Shown here: positions 1 through 11,110 of the stretch, in pieces
Layout: each line of letters begins with the position of its first letter
Position numbering within the stretch: the stretch's first letter is position 1
NCBI GenBank assembly: GCA_030015575.1
Contig: CM057342.1
Coordinates: 618,293,348-618,357,347, forward strand
DNA length: 64,000 nucleotides
Direction: 5' to 3'
From: Agapanthus africanus
Taxonomy: Eukaryota; Streptophyta; Magnoliopsida; Asparagales; Amaryllidaceae
The notes under the pieces: model-generated
Seen by the model: only the letters and a program-made list of their open reading frames with translations
What the model was told of the DNA's origin: nothing
Databases searched by the model: none
Translations under genes and position numbers: made by a program

Positions 1-526
1 TCTAAATATTCATTAATTAAAAAGTACTGAGGCTGATGGGCAAGAGTATGATAGCTTGAATTGAATTCTCCGGGTGTAGGGATGTCTTTACACACACGCA
101 GGGTTATATGATCGATGTATGGAAGAAAGATAGGAATGAAAAATAAGACGATGTTTTATTGAGGGAGGACGTGATTTCCGACATCTTTTCATGACCATTA
201 AGATAGGGCTCATGACAACCGAAAAGCTAGCTTAGTTGGAAACCCTAATTTTCAAGGCTTTTCTTTTACAATTCTTTTCTTTAAATGTAATATTCATGAT
301 CTTTCTTTTATTATTGGATTTTGTGGGTGCAATCCGCTAAAAACCCTCAGGAGACAACACTCCTCCTACTAGGGACACCTAGAGGTTTAAAGGCTTGTTG
401 CACGTGCTCAGTGCAATCGTGTTGCCTACGAAAGTGTGCTAGTTAGTTTTTCTCTTTCTTTATTTTCTCCTTCTCTTTTTAATAAAACATTCGCTCGAGA
501 CGATCGAAATTAAGTTTGGGGGTATT
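1..526 (+). mobile_element. Athila A (Ty3/gypsy), 3' internal end
   Basis: This is noncoding tail sequence between pol and the 3' LTR of an Athila-lineage element. Its last 200 bases closely match the tail of Athila B at 5404-5597, including the shared stretch CTCAGGAGACAACACTCCTC and the CTAGAGGTTTAA segment, so both are the same kind of element end. It stops at a polypurine tract (512-524) directly before the LTR. No open coding region is visible here. The rest of the element lies left of the window. Confidence 0.8.
512..524 (+). other. Polypurine tract of Athila A
   Basis: AAGTTTGGGGGTA lies just upstream of the LTR start at 527. This is the usual place for the primer of plus-strand DNA synthesis in LTR elements. 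Near-identical motifs occur at 3977-3989, 4144-4156 and 5585-5597. Confidence 0.75.
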
Positions 527-1784
527 TGATCAGTCGAAAATAATGTATTTTAAACACGGCAATTTCCCCATCTTTTGCATACATTTAGAAGTGTTCGGTA
601 TTCATATTTCACATATTAGCAAATCAGTCGTAAAATACCAGATTGCATGTATTAGACTTTTAAACCGACACTTTAAGGGAAATTGACCGCATTTCATGGC
701 ATTGCATCATTTCTGTATTTGCGCAACACTTGTCTTGAGCCTGTGCAGGAAAGTCCAGAGAAAAATCAAAAGAAGCTGATCAAACATTACGCCAACTCAA
801 TAATTTCAGATCTGGTAGCAATATAAAGGGATAAACAAAATTCCACATATCAAATAAAGGCCCACAACTCAGGCCCAACAAGCACCAGAGAGCCAAAGCT
901 CCAACTCCCCCAAAGCGCCGCGGATCCGCGGCGGGAGCGTGCTTGCGCCGCGGAACCGCGGCGGTATTGCCACGTCAGCTCTCAAATTTTGCTGCACTAT
1001 TCCTATTTCAGGTCCCACACCTCATTGTGACACGTCAAATTCCAGAATTCTCCAGAAGCTACTGCCAGATCAGCAAAGAAGATTAAGCAAGGCTAAACAT
1101 AATTAAGCTCCTAACTAACCTCTTCTAGATGCTCCCTCCTAACTAATCACATCTAGAAGCTTCTCCTCTAACTAACTTTTGGAGGGAAATTCAAATTTCC
1201 TCAACAAACTTTAGGAGGGAAACTTAGAATTTGAAATCCTAGATCTAGGGTTTAGATGTCTATAAATAGGAACCTAGACCTAGGGTTAAGGCAAATCAAT
1301 TTTTAGGTAATCAATCTTTAGTCCTCTTCAATTCTTCATCTTCTTCCACAAGTCTAGTGACAAGGCTTGTGCGAAACCCTAACCCTAATTCCACTCCAAA
1401 TTCAAGATCTTGAGTGCCAATCAAGCAAGAAGCCTTCAACCTTTTAGGAGCCGAGCCGATCTTCAATCGGGCAAGTGATCCAAGCCGATCCGCGTCCCAC
1501 GGAGACGAGCGAAGCCAAATCGACGATCGAATTCTTCCTCTTGTAGTTCTTGAGCGAATGTAATAAAATTGTTGATATAAATAAAAGGTGAAATTCTTTA
1601 ATCTTGCTTTCTTTTAATTCTTGCATCATGATTAGATCTCAATTTGTAATTGTAGTTCTTGTTGTGATGTTTGAGTAAAACTCCGCTCGTAAAGGAGTCG
1701 AGACGATTGTAGAATGATGATGTAACAAATCTTAATACGATTTTTAAGTCCTACGAGTTTTGTAAACCCTAGCAAGTTCAAGAA
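527..1784 (+). repeat. Athila A LTR segment, left arm of palindrome
   Basis: The LTR starts with TGATCAGTCG after the polypurine tract. It carries two GC-rich palindromes (915-964) and a TATA box (1261-1270). It runs in register with the reverse complement of 1853-3110: the TATA and GC palindromes fall at exactly mirrored coordinates and only scattered single-base differences were seen. By comparison with the LTR of Athila B, the U5 end seems to stop early. The same end point is mirrored in the right arm. Confidence 0.85.
1261..1270 (+). promoter_or_regulatory. TATA box in Athila A LTR
   Basis: TATAAATAGG is a strong plant-type TATA box in the middle of the LTR, where the U3 promoter of Athila elements is expected. 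Transcription starting about 30 bases downstream would run through the rest of this arm, the spacer and the inverted arm. The mirrored box on the other strand is at 2367-2376. Confidence 0.65.
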
Positions 1785-1852
1785 TCGATGACCTAGTTTC
1801 ATTGCGATGCTTTCTTGATTGTGATCGCTCGAAATTAGGGATCTACGATCGT
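1785..1852. other. 68 bp spacer between inverted LTR arms
   Basis: This unpaired spacer is the loop of the large palindrome. It shows no match to either arm and no coding potential. It may be LTR (U5) sequence present once, or filler left when the palindrome formed. Confidence 0.6.
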
Positions 1853-3110
1853 TTCTTGAACTTGCTAGGGTTTACAAAACTCGTAGGACTTAAAAATCGT
1901 ATTAAGATTTGTTACATCATCATTCTACAATCGTCTCGACTCCTTTACGAGCGGAGTTTTACTCAAACATCACAACAAGAACTACAATTACAAATTGAGA
2001 TCTAATCATGATGCAAGAATTAAAAGAAAGCAAGATTAAAGAATTTCACCTTTTATTTATATCAACGATTTCATTACATTCGCTCAAGAACTACAAGAGG
2101 AAGAATTCGATCGTCGATTTGGCTTCGCTCGTCTCCGTGGGACTCGGATCGGCTTGGATCACTTGCCCGATTGAAGATCGGCTCGGCTCCTAAAAGGTTG
2201 AAGGCTTCTTGCTTGATTGGCACTCAAGATCTTGAATTTGGAGTGGAATTAGGGTTAGGGTTTCGCACAAGCCTTGTCACTAGACTTGTGGAAGAAGATG
2301 AAGAATTGAAGAGGACTAATGATTGATTACCTAAAAATTGATTTTCCTTAACCCTAGGTCTAGGTTCCTATTTATAGACATCTAAACCCTAGATCTAGGA
2401 TTTCAAATTCTAAGTTTCCCTCCTAAAATTTGTTGAGGAAATTTGAATTTCCCTCCAAAAGTTAGTTAGAGGAGAATCTTCTAGATGTGATTAGTTAGGA
2501 GGGAGCATCTAGAAGAGGTTAGTTAGGAGCTTAATTATGTTTAGCCTTGCTTAATCTTCTTTGCTGATCTGGCAGTAGCTTCTGGAGAATTCTGGAATTT
2601 GACGTGTCACAATGAGGTGTGGGACCTGAAATAGGAATAGTGCAGCAAAATTTGAGAGCTGACGTGGCAATACCGCCGCGGTTCCGCGGCGCAAGCACGC
2701 TCCCGCCGCGGATCCACGGCGCTTTGGGGGAGTTGGAGCTTTGGCTCTCTGGTGCTTGTTGGGCCTGAGTTGTGGGCCTTTATTTGATATGTGGAATTTT
2801 GTTTATCCCTTTATATTGCTACCAGATCTGAAATTATTGAGTTGGCGTAATGTTTGATCAGCTTCTTTTGATTTTGCTCTGGACTTTCCTGCACAGGCTC
2901 AAGACAAGTGTTGCGCAAATACAGAAATGATGCGATGCCATGAAATGCGGTCAATTTCCCTTAAAGTGTCGGTTTAAAAGTCTAATACATGCAATCTGGT
3001 ATTTTACGACTGATTTGCTAATATGTGAAATATGAATACCGAACACTTCTAAATGTATGCAAAAGATGGGGAAATTGCCGTGTTTAAAATACATTATTTT
3101 CGACCGATCA
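1853..3110 (-). repeat. Athila A LTR segment, inverted right arm
   Basis: This is the reverse complement of 527-1784, with the same length of 1,258 bases. The outer end is the LTR terminus (TGATCGGTCG on the - strand, ending at 3110). At 3111 the sequence changes abruptly to integrase-coding DNA of Athila B. The short reading frames at 1444-1629 and 2008-2193 are mirror images of each other and come from the repeat, not from a gene. Confidence 0.85.
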
Positions 3111-3913
3111 CTGTGCCCAGCCGGACTAATGACAACAAGGTTGTCGTTAGGTTTCTTAAAGAAAATATTTTCTCCCGGTTTGGGCACCCCCGAGCGATCA
3201 TTAGCGACAATGGAAGCCATTTCTCCAACAAGACTTTCGAGGCCTTGATGCGGAAATATTACATTAACCATAAGCTCTCTATGCCCTACCACCCCCAAAC
3301 CTGCGGGCAGGCTGAAGTGTCAAATCGGCAAATCAAGCAGATACTGGAGAAGACGGTTTCCAAGAACCGTAAGGATTGGTCGCTGAAACTCACTGATGCC
3401 CTTTGGGCATTTCGAACCGCTTATAAGACCGACCTTGGCATGTTTCCCTATCGTCTTGTGTACGGAAAAGCCTGCCACCTACCTGTCGAAATAGAGCATC
3501 GCGCATTTTGGGCGATAAAGGAGCTGAATCTGTCTCTCGAGGATGCGGGCAGCCATCGGAAGCTGCAGTTGAACAAACTGAGCGAGCTTAGGGATGAGGC
3601 TTACGATAACGCGGTTGTCGTTAAGAATCGAACGAAGGTGTTTCACGATAAACACCTTTTGAGCAAAACCTTCGTACCTGGTCAACAGGTACTGCTTTAT
3701 GACACCCGACTTCACTTCCATCCAGGAAAGCTCAGATCTCGCTGGAAAGGGCCGTATTTTGTGCGGAATGTGTATCCGCAGGGCGCTGTGGATTTGGAAA
3801 ATCCAGAGGACGGTTCATTTTTCAAAGTGAACGGACACCGACTAAAACCGTACCTTAGCGCCGAACAAACAAAGGAGCTCCTGGTCTTACAGGAGCCGGT
3901 TTACCCTGCCTAA
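3111..3913 (+). pseudogene. Athila B integrase, catalytic core (part) and C-terminal region
   Basis: The translation gives part of a retroviral-type integrase core followed by the Athila-type C-terminus. Recognisable blocks are [15 protein letters not shown] (second catalytic Asp), the [18 protein letters not shown] block with the catalytic Glu, [25 protein letters not shown] and the chromatin-side region [11 protein letters not shown]. The [10 protein letters not shown] block is typical of Athila. The N-terminal zinc-binding part is missing because the inverted LTR replaces it. The preserved part reads open to a natural end. It is a fossil fragment and cannot act alone. Confidence 0.85.
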
Positions 3914-5597
3914 CCTTCCTCTGCCTACCACCAAACTTCGGTTATCCATCCAAGAACAGTGGACACTGTTCCAAATAAGTTTGGGGGTATGTATAAACCA
4001 TTTTGTATATATTTGTGGACATTCTTTTTCTTTTTCTTTTCTTTAAAAACAAAAACAACAAAAAAATTGTGTATAGCTAACCGAAAATTTTGACCCTTCA
4101 AATGATCTCTTCATGCAATGACAGTGAGGACACCGTCCAGTTTAAGTTTGGGGGTACGCTCGGTACGCATTTCTTACCTTCACATTCATATGTATATTTT
4201 GCATCTGCATATTCAAATCCATAAAATCCATAAAAATCTGAAAATTTTCTAAAAGCATAAAAACTTTTCTGTCAAGTTAGCTAGTGGGAGAACGCTGATT
4301 CAACATTTCGACGGTTTTGTTTGAGAAAATAAGAATAACTAAATCTTATTTTTAGATTTTGAAAACCTGAAAGATAACTCTCCTTTGAAGTTAACTATAG
4401 CTGATATACGTCTTTACATCACACTACACGTGTCGTGAGTTTTTGGGAATTAGATGACAGGTTTTTTATGTCGAAAAACTTTTAATGGATCAATGATTTT
4501 CTGAGGATCAAATAGGTTTGTTCTGAAATAAGTAATATCAAGAATAGTTTATGAAGTAAGTGAATATGAAGGTATGTTATTGATGCCTTAATTGGAACTA
4601 AGTCTGAAAAATAACCCATCTGAAACTTGATTGGAATGATCACACACCGAACCCACTAAACACGTCTTTTATCCAAAAAATAATTGAACTGCCGGTTATA
4701 TCTCCGTTCGTATTAAATCATCATGATTTTCATGCCAAACTGTCTTTTGTTTTTGGACCTAGGTAACTTGAGTAATTAAGTCCGCTGTGGTGTTTCTACA
4801 CCTAATGCCCTAAAACCAACTGGTTTGGGTGCATTGGCCCAAAGCTCGCTAAGAAGCCTAGAAAGTACAGTTTAAAACAAAGTCAAGCAAGTGTTCTCTC
4901 CGAGTTAAAATTCCTAACGGTTCTTTGTGTGAGAATAATCTTGATAAAAGACAGGCTTTTATAAAAATTTTAGCGGAGATATGAAGGTTTTATTCTATGA
5001 TAAAGACTATTGCACGTTCACAAAGGTGTGTATGAAATGAAAACAAGAAAAAGGTGGAGTGAAAAATAAAACTAGTTTCCTGTTATGGAAGATAGAAATT
5101 CTAAAGTTGAAACTTTAATGGAAAACGAAACATGAAAAATGCTTAACTCTTTATAAAACTTATGTGATCTTTTCAAAATTTTTATCTGGGCTTTATTGTG
5201 TGACATGATGACGTAAATCGATCCTTCTGGAAACTTAACGACACTATTTGCACTGCACGTAAAGACATATAAAATATGTAGTTAAATAAAAAAGCGAGGT
5301 GTGAAAAATAAGGGTTTGATAGTCTAGACTTAGGATAATAGAATTGTTATTTTCTGAAAACAAAAACTTTAGGGTTTGAATCATAGTTATTTTCCAAACT
5401 AGCTTGACCGGATTTTGTGGGTAGTATCCGCTGAAACCCCTCAGGAGACAACACTCCTCCTACTAGGGACACCTAGAGGTTTAACGGCTTGTTGCACATG
5501 CTCAGTGCAATCGCGTTCCCTGCGAAAGTGAGGTTAGGAAATTTTTTGTGAATAGATTTTCTTTGCTCGGGACGAGCAAATGATAAGTTTGCGGGTA
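3914..5597 (+). other. Athila B noncoding tail between pol and LTR
   Basis: About 1.7 kb with no credible reading frame. It carries three polypurine-tract-like motifs, at 3977-3989, 4144-4156 and the terminal one at 5585-5597. Athila elements often keep an env-like frame here; I see none. The last 200 bases match the tail of Athila A (about 320-526). Confidence 0.7.
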
Positions 5598-5599
5598 TT

Positions 5600-7174
5600 T
5601 GTTCATATCAGATTTTTGCATTTTCATACTGCCCAATTTTTATCACATTGCATATCGGCAGATACTCTTGAGCCGTGTTTGCTAGTCAGTTGCAGGATAC
5701 AGGTTCTCGGCTCTAAATGGTGAAATTCATTGAAAAACATGACAAAACCCGGGTTCCTGCCAACCACAGATAAAACACGGATCTTCGCCCTTTATCCGTC
5801 TGTTGCCACACACCAGTTTAAGAGACAAAATGGCAGATCAATGTCGTTTTCATGCACAAGGCTCAATGGCAGTACAAGATCCAAGAAATCTACACGGAGC
5901 TCGAGGAAATCATGACAAAAAGATTCACATCAAATCACCTTTTTCTCAACAGAAATTCTGGAAAAATCGTGAAGAAAATATGAGAAAAGATATATACCAG
6001 AATAAAGGGCCCACAGAACCAGGAAAAACCACCAAAAATTGAAGACCCAATTCCTCTAACATGCCGCGGTTCGGCGGCAATAGCAGGCTTAGGCCGCGGA
6101 ACCGCGGCCGTACAGTCTCCTCAGCTGACGAAACTTCAGGGGTATTTTGGTCTTTTCATTTTAGTTCTGAATGTTGCCCTAGGTTTTCATTTTCCAGCCT
6201 ATAAATACCCCAGAACCTTGTGAAGGAAAGGGTGCATAATCTTGTATTTTTCTAGGGTTTAGAATGCATGTTCTTCTTCCTCTTCTCATCTCTTCCCCAT
6301 TGAAAAACTTGTAGTGAGCTTTTGTGAGTGATGAATGATGAATAAAGAAGTTCCTTTTGCTATTATATTTGTCTTGTTCTCTTATTATTGCTTGTAATTT
6401 TCATTTGTTAACTTAGTTGTTGTTATTTCTTGCTGTTTCTTTCTTTTCTCTTTTCCTTTATCCTTAAACAACCATGATGCTTACGCTTGATCCTTGCTGA
6501 GGTGAGGTCGCAAATAGCTAGTTGTTATCTTCTAATCTCCTTCTTTCTATCTTCCTCTTTTGTGTTATTTTCTTTTCCGTATTATGGGTGAGTAGTTTCA
6601 TACTTGTTAGGGTCGGATAAGGGAAGTTTGAGAGAAGGAAATCTCTCTCACTATTTCCTTGCCCAACATCTTAAATCAACTCCCGTTAATTGAACAACAA
6701 TCCGCTCCCTTCGGCACCCTATCCTACATGATAGCGGTGATTCCGTAGTGAGACCGGTTGTGATTGAATTAACCGGAGGTTATGGCTAAGAGCCAAGAAC
6801 GGACGGACAAGCACCAAAAGGAAGAACTTAAGCGTTGGATAGCCTAGCTTATACTCGCAAGTTCCTTCCTAGTCGTGCTAATCCCCGTTATTGCCGATTA
6901 CCGTAACACCGATATTAAGAGTGGCAATGAAAGAAGTGAGCGACTCCTAACTCAAACTAACCTAATCCTAACCCTAACAAGCTCTCTTTACATATCATTT
7001 TAACGCTTAGTTAATCACAAACAAATCTGGACTTTCGGACTTAACTCGTTAAAGCACATAGAAAAGATTCCTATCTCCCTGCGGACGACCCGTTCTCAAC
7101 CGGCTAGCTACAAGAGAAACCGTTTTGATTGCGGTAATTAACTAAACTTGAACACGCAGAATCTCTACCAATCA
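5600..7174 (+). repeat. Athila B 3' LTR
   Basis: The LTR begins TGTTCATATCAG two bases after the polypurine tract and is about 1.57 kb long. It has a TATA box (TATAAATACC, 6200-6209) and two GC-rich palindromes (6063-6078 and 6092-6109) placed as in the Athila A LTR, and an AACCCTAACAAG motif near 6975 matching the inner end of the A arms. Outside these points the two LTRs are strongly diverged, so A and B are different subfamilies. The exact 3' end (7170 or 7174) is uncertain. Confidence 0.75.
6200..6209 (+). promoter_or_regulatory. TATA box in Athila B LTR
   Basis: TATAAATACC lies 90 bases downstream of the paired GC-rich palindromes, the expected U3 promoter position. Confidence 0.6.
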
Positions 7175-7183
7175 ACCGACTGT

Positions 7184-9480
7184 CCCAACTTCCGCTCCCA
7201 CTACTCAAAGGACATCAGTCTTTAACAGGTTGACACCAGCAGCAACCCCTCACCTGAACAGGGGGCAAGACGAAGCTATCCTCGCCACCGAACCAACTCC
7301 ATCAGCTCGACACGCTCGACGTCGCCACTGGCGCCGAGTAAGGAAGGCCGAGGGCAACTCCCCTTCTGGGCTAACTCCACCAGCCCCGACGGCGGAAATT
7401 AATGCTGCTGTCCCAACCGGGAACATCTTCGAGCTGCTGAATAAGGTGCGTAGGAATTCTCCTACCGCCATACTGAAAAAATCTCCTCCTCCGGTGGAGA
7501 ATGGTACGGAAACAAAGCCAGAACGGTCCCCTCAGCGGCTGTCCTCCAAGATCTACAAAGTCTGGCGACAAGTCCGAGACTCGGTGGTGGATTAAGAATA
7601 CCCTCGCCGGCAGAAGAAGCTGAAGGTCCGACAGGAAGAAAGCCATCCTGCTAAGCCATGAAAAGCTATCTGGGTGCCCACCGCCAAGACCCCCTCAACT
7701 TCGACCGCTCATAAAAAGAGAAGGCCGGAGAAGATCCATGTGCCTGTGACAAATGTCAAAGGCACTGAGCCCAAATGCCTTAAGTCTGGGGGCATGGTGG
7801 TACATACTGTTTACATGGCATCCGGGAAGGACGATAGCCGCACTTCTACGGGCCACTGACCACTTACCCGATCTATCACAAGGGCTCAGGAACAGCAACA
7901 ACAGAAACTCCAAGAGATGTTGACTGCGATGGCCGCACTTACCGGGCCAAAAGAAAGCCCGGAGGCGTCATCGGAACAACGTCACGAACACGAGACTGAT
8001 GCTGAATTCCTTCGGAGAATGCTCAAAAAGAAGGACAAGGAGGCTGCAGAACAAGCGGCCAATATAAAGCAAATGGCTCTTCTGTTCCAAGACATGGTCG
8101 GTATGATGATCCAGCAGGACCCTCCAGCTGAAGATCTTCCGATTATCCTCGAAGATGACAGAGGAGAAACATCAAATCCACCTCTGGCTCTTTCAGCAGC
8201 CATGGAGTAAACTATTTCCAAGTCCGCCCTGGATGACTATATCGCTTAGCAAATAAGAGTTTACCAGGCAAATGAAGCGGCCGGCCAAGTCGTCAAAACT
8301 GGACGACCATATCCGGGCTGGTATGATCCGATAAAGTACCCGCCGGGCTACACAATCCCGAAATTCTATGTCTACAAGGGGACAGGCAATCCCCATCAAC
8401 ATGTCGCCCAGTTCAGGGCTCTTTGTGGGAATACCGGCGGCGATGATAAGCTCTTGCTTCGCCAATTCGTCGGCAGCTTATCGGAGACGGCGTTTGAGTG
8501 GTACTCCGAGCTTCCAAACGACTCCGTTAAAACTTTCGCAGAGATGGAGTTGCTATTCACCTAGCGATTCGCGAGCGCAAGTGAACGCACCCCGATAACA
8601 GCATTGATAATTGCGAGAGTAAAGCCGGGCGAAACTTAGGTTCAATATGCAATCCGATGGCGGAACCTGTGGTCGAAGTGCGAACAGCGCATCGAAGAAG
8701 CACCAACGGTGGGCATGTTTGTGGGCCCCCTAGACCCTCATGCAACTATTTCACAGTTCATGATGTTCTTCAAACCGACCACCTTCCAGGCTTTAATCGA
8801 AAAACTAGCCTAGATGGATCAGATGGGTTACAGACCGTCTCCTCCGAAACCGGAACTGCAGAACGAAAAGGGTAAAGGGAAGGCGACCTTCGTTGCGAAC
8901 ACCCAACAGCAGCCCAGTGCTCCAAGACTAGCGAATCAATTGGAGGAGAGACGGCGCTATTACAATGAGAAAATGAAGCGCCCTTACTCATTCCCAGGAT
9001 GAAACGAAGAGACTGTTAGAGCTGGCGATGCGCAACAGGCTTATCAACTTGCCAAATCCAAGGCGACTACCGCAACCCAGCGAAGTGAATAATCCCAATT
9101 AATACCCTTACCACCAAACGGTAAGCCATCCGATCGAGGATTGCTTCGTCTTTAAGAGATGGATCGAGGATTAGTACCTACAGGGCAAGTTTGCACTGTC
9201 TGAGAAGTGGAAAGTAAACCCACCACAACCGCACACTCCTAAGAAGGCGGACACACCGGGGGCAACGTGCTCTTTTGTTGAGGAAGCTCCATGGGAGGTG
9301 GCTCTTTCAGCCAAAACCAAAAGGATGCTGAATCATCTCCAGACATGCCCAGTGATCAGGAGGAAGAACCCGTTGGAACCCCAGATCATCGAAGGGATGC
9401 GGAAGCCGCGCCCAACTCCAAAGATTGGTGGTGATAGCCAAAGCGTTCATGCTTAGCCGTCAAAATCTTCGAAAAAGAAG
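7184..9480 (+). pseudogene. Tat A gag region
   Basis: The reading begins mid-protein (SVFNRLTPAATPHLNRG), consistent with Athila B having landed inside gag. Further on are a long acidic/coiled stretch (7920-8200) and the conserved Tat gag core at about 8290-8830, with PKFYVYKGTGNPHQHVAQF, LLLRQFVGSLSETAFEWY and the downstream Leu/Phe-rich helices of retrotransposon gag. A basic tail (LEERRRYYNEKMKRPYSFPG) and a zinc-knuckle-like motif near 9110-9150 follow. Gag forms the particle shell. The region is heavily broken, with about ten breaks. Confidence 0.75.
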
Positions 9481-9498
9481 AAGAAATCCAAAAAGCCC

Positions 9499-10640
9499 GT
9501 GACGCCTGGCGACAAGCGCACGGACCAACAGAAACAGATTGACGCGCTAGAAGAATATAACCAGAAGGCGCAGACTCCCATCACGCTCCAAGAGTTCCTC
9601 GGCCATGAGAAAGAGGATGATGGAGAAGAATCGTCGGATGGATCTGAGGATTACGTAGCAAGCTGCCATGTGATCTCTCACCCGTCTACAGATGATGAAG
9701 AAGCTCCTTGCACAGAGAGACCGGGGGCAGGTCCCGAGCCGGAACTTCTATGGCCGTCAGACGAAATGATCGATGCCTTCCTGAATGAGATTCATTTGAA
9801 AAGTAAAGCCAATCGGGAGCGTGAGATGGCCATATTTGAAAAAGCCAAATGCCGGCGATTGGACGAAAGAATCGGGACACTCCCACTGAGTCAAGAGACA
9901 TCCGTCGCGGATAAAAACAAGTTCAAGATGAGGAAAAGGTTTGCTAAAGCCATATCAATGGGAATGAAGCTACCACCCTCCGAAGGAAACACTCCCGGCG
10001 AAACAGAAACACATCCTAGCTACTGCTTATATCATCGAAAGATTTCGCACCCTACCAAAGAGTGCTACGCTTTTAAAAGATGGTGGCAGGGATATGTTGC
10101 TCACCGGCAACATTTTAAGCGGATGAAATGCAAAACTTGTCGGGAGCAAAGAAGTGCGACCGAGGAGCATAAAAGAACTACCGGTAACTGTCGCACGGTC
10201 AACACCGGGGGATTGCAGGTTCTCACCTTCGGGAGCGACTCTGACGAGGAAATGGCTCTTGGCCCTCTCTTCAAAGAATCTACCTCGGGGAAGGAGGAAG
10301 ATCCGAAGGCCTGTGAATACATTCTTCTACGCAATCGCACGCTTCCAGAAAAGAATCTCGGACCTACGAGTAGAAAAGATAAGGGAAAAGAAAAGGTCTC
10401 TGAGGATATCGCCCTGGATGACCAAGTCATGAAAGAGCTGACTGCCAATGACCCGCCAAAGAAGAATAAGGTAGACTACAACGTTCTGGCACACTTGAGG
10501 AAGTTGCTTTCGCAGCTCAGCATTCTCGACGCCTTTTTACTATCCAAAGAAGCGAGAGATTCATTGATCAAGGCGCTACAAGAACCAGAGCAATTCCAAG
10601 CTTTTCTTGCCGAAGAAAAGATGAAGGACGAGATAGAGGA
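9499..10640 (+). pseudogene. Tat A spacer region between gag and protease, with zinc-knuckle-like motif
   Basis: This is the front part of a long open frame that continues into the protease. It is rich in charged residues. It contains an IFEKAKCRRLDER block and, at 10019-10080, a CX2HX4HX4C motif (YCLYHRKISHPTKEC) that resembles a retroviral zinc knuckle with His replacing the second Cys. Related modules recur at about 9110 and 12285, so this part of the polyprotein seems to have been built by internal duplication. The function is inferred to be nucleic-acid binding. Confidence 0.6.
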
Positions 10641-10649
10641 AGTACATAC

Positions 10650-11110
10650 AGCCGATATCACCTTCGGCGACGAAGACCTCCTCCTTAGGACGTGCGAGCA
10701 CAATCGTCCCCTTTATGTCTTCGGATACTGTCACGGTATAAAGATAGGCAAAATCCCAGTCGATAATGGGTCTTCTGTCAATCTTCTTAACGTGCGAGTG
10801 TTGAAGGAAATCTGCATGAGCGTCCAGCATCTTGCTCGTGATAAAATCACCATCTTTGGTTTTGACTCCCAGTCATCGCAGACTCTTGGGTCTGTGATAT
10901 TGACATTACGATTCGGGCTACTTGCCACGGATATTAAATTTCATGTCATTGACGCCAAGACATGCTATAACGCTTTGCTCGGCCGGCCTTGGTTACACGA
11001 GTACAACATCATCCCTTCTACACAACATCAGTGTCTGAAATACTTTAAGGATGGTCTCGAGTATACCGTAACAGGAGAGATGAATCCATTCTCCATGAAT
11101 GAAGTCCGTA
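10650..11110 (+). pseudogene. Tat A aspartic protease
   Basis: The translation shows the Tat-type retropepsin: GKIPVDNGSSVNLLNVRVLKE with the active-site Asp at 10762-10764, the flap region, and the C-terminal block CYNALLGRPWLHEYNIIPS that is highly typical of Tat elements. Retropepsins cut the Gag-Pol polyprotein. This part of the frame reads open and lies in one frame with the upstream spacer. Confidence 0.85.

Larger units (their letters stand above)
3111..7174 (+). mobile_element. Athila B (Ty3/gypsy), 3' part
   Basis: This is the 3' part of an Athila-lineage element: integrase C-terminal half, noncoding tail, polypurine tract and one LTR. Its 5' part is displaced to the left by Athila A. 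Its right end abuts gag-coding sequence of Tat A, so Athila B most likely inserted into that gag. The right boundary is placed at 7170-7174, where the LTR ends in CA. A target duplication cannot be checked because the other end is outside the window. Confidence 0.8.

Noticed and set aside
1444-2193. Two nearly identical 61-codon frames on opposite strands
   Set aside because: Mirror images created by the LTR palindrome, without a domain or conservation elsewhere.
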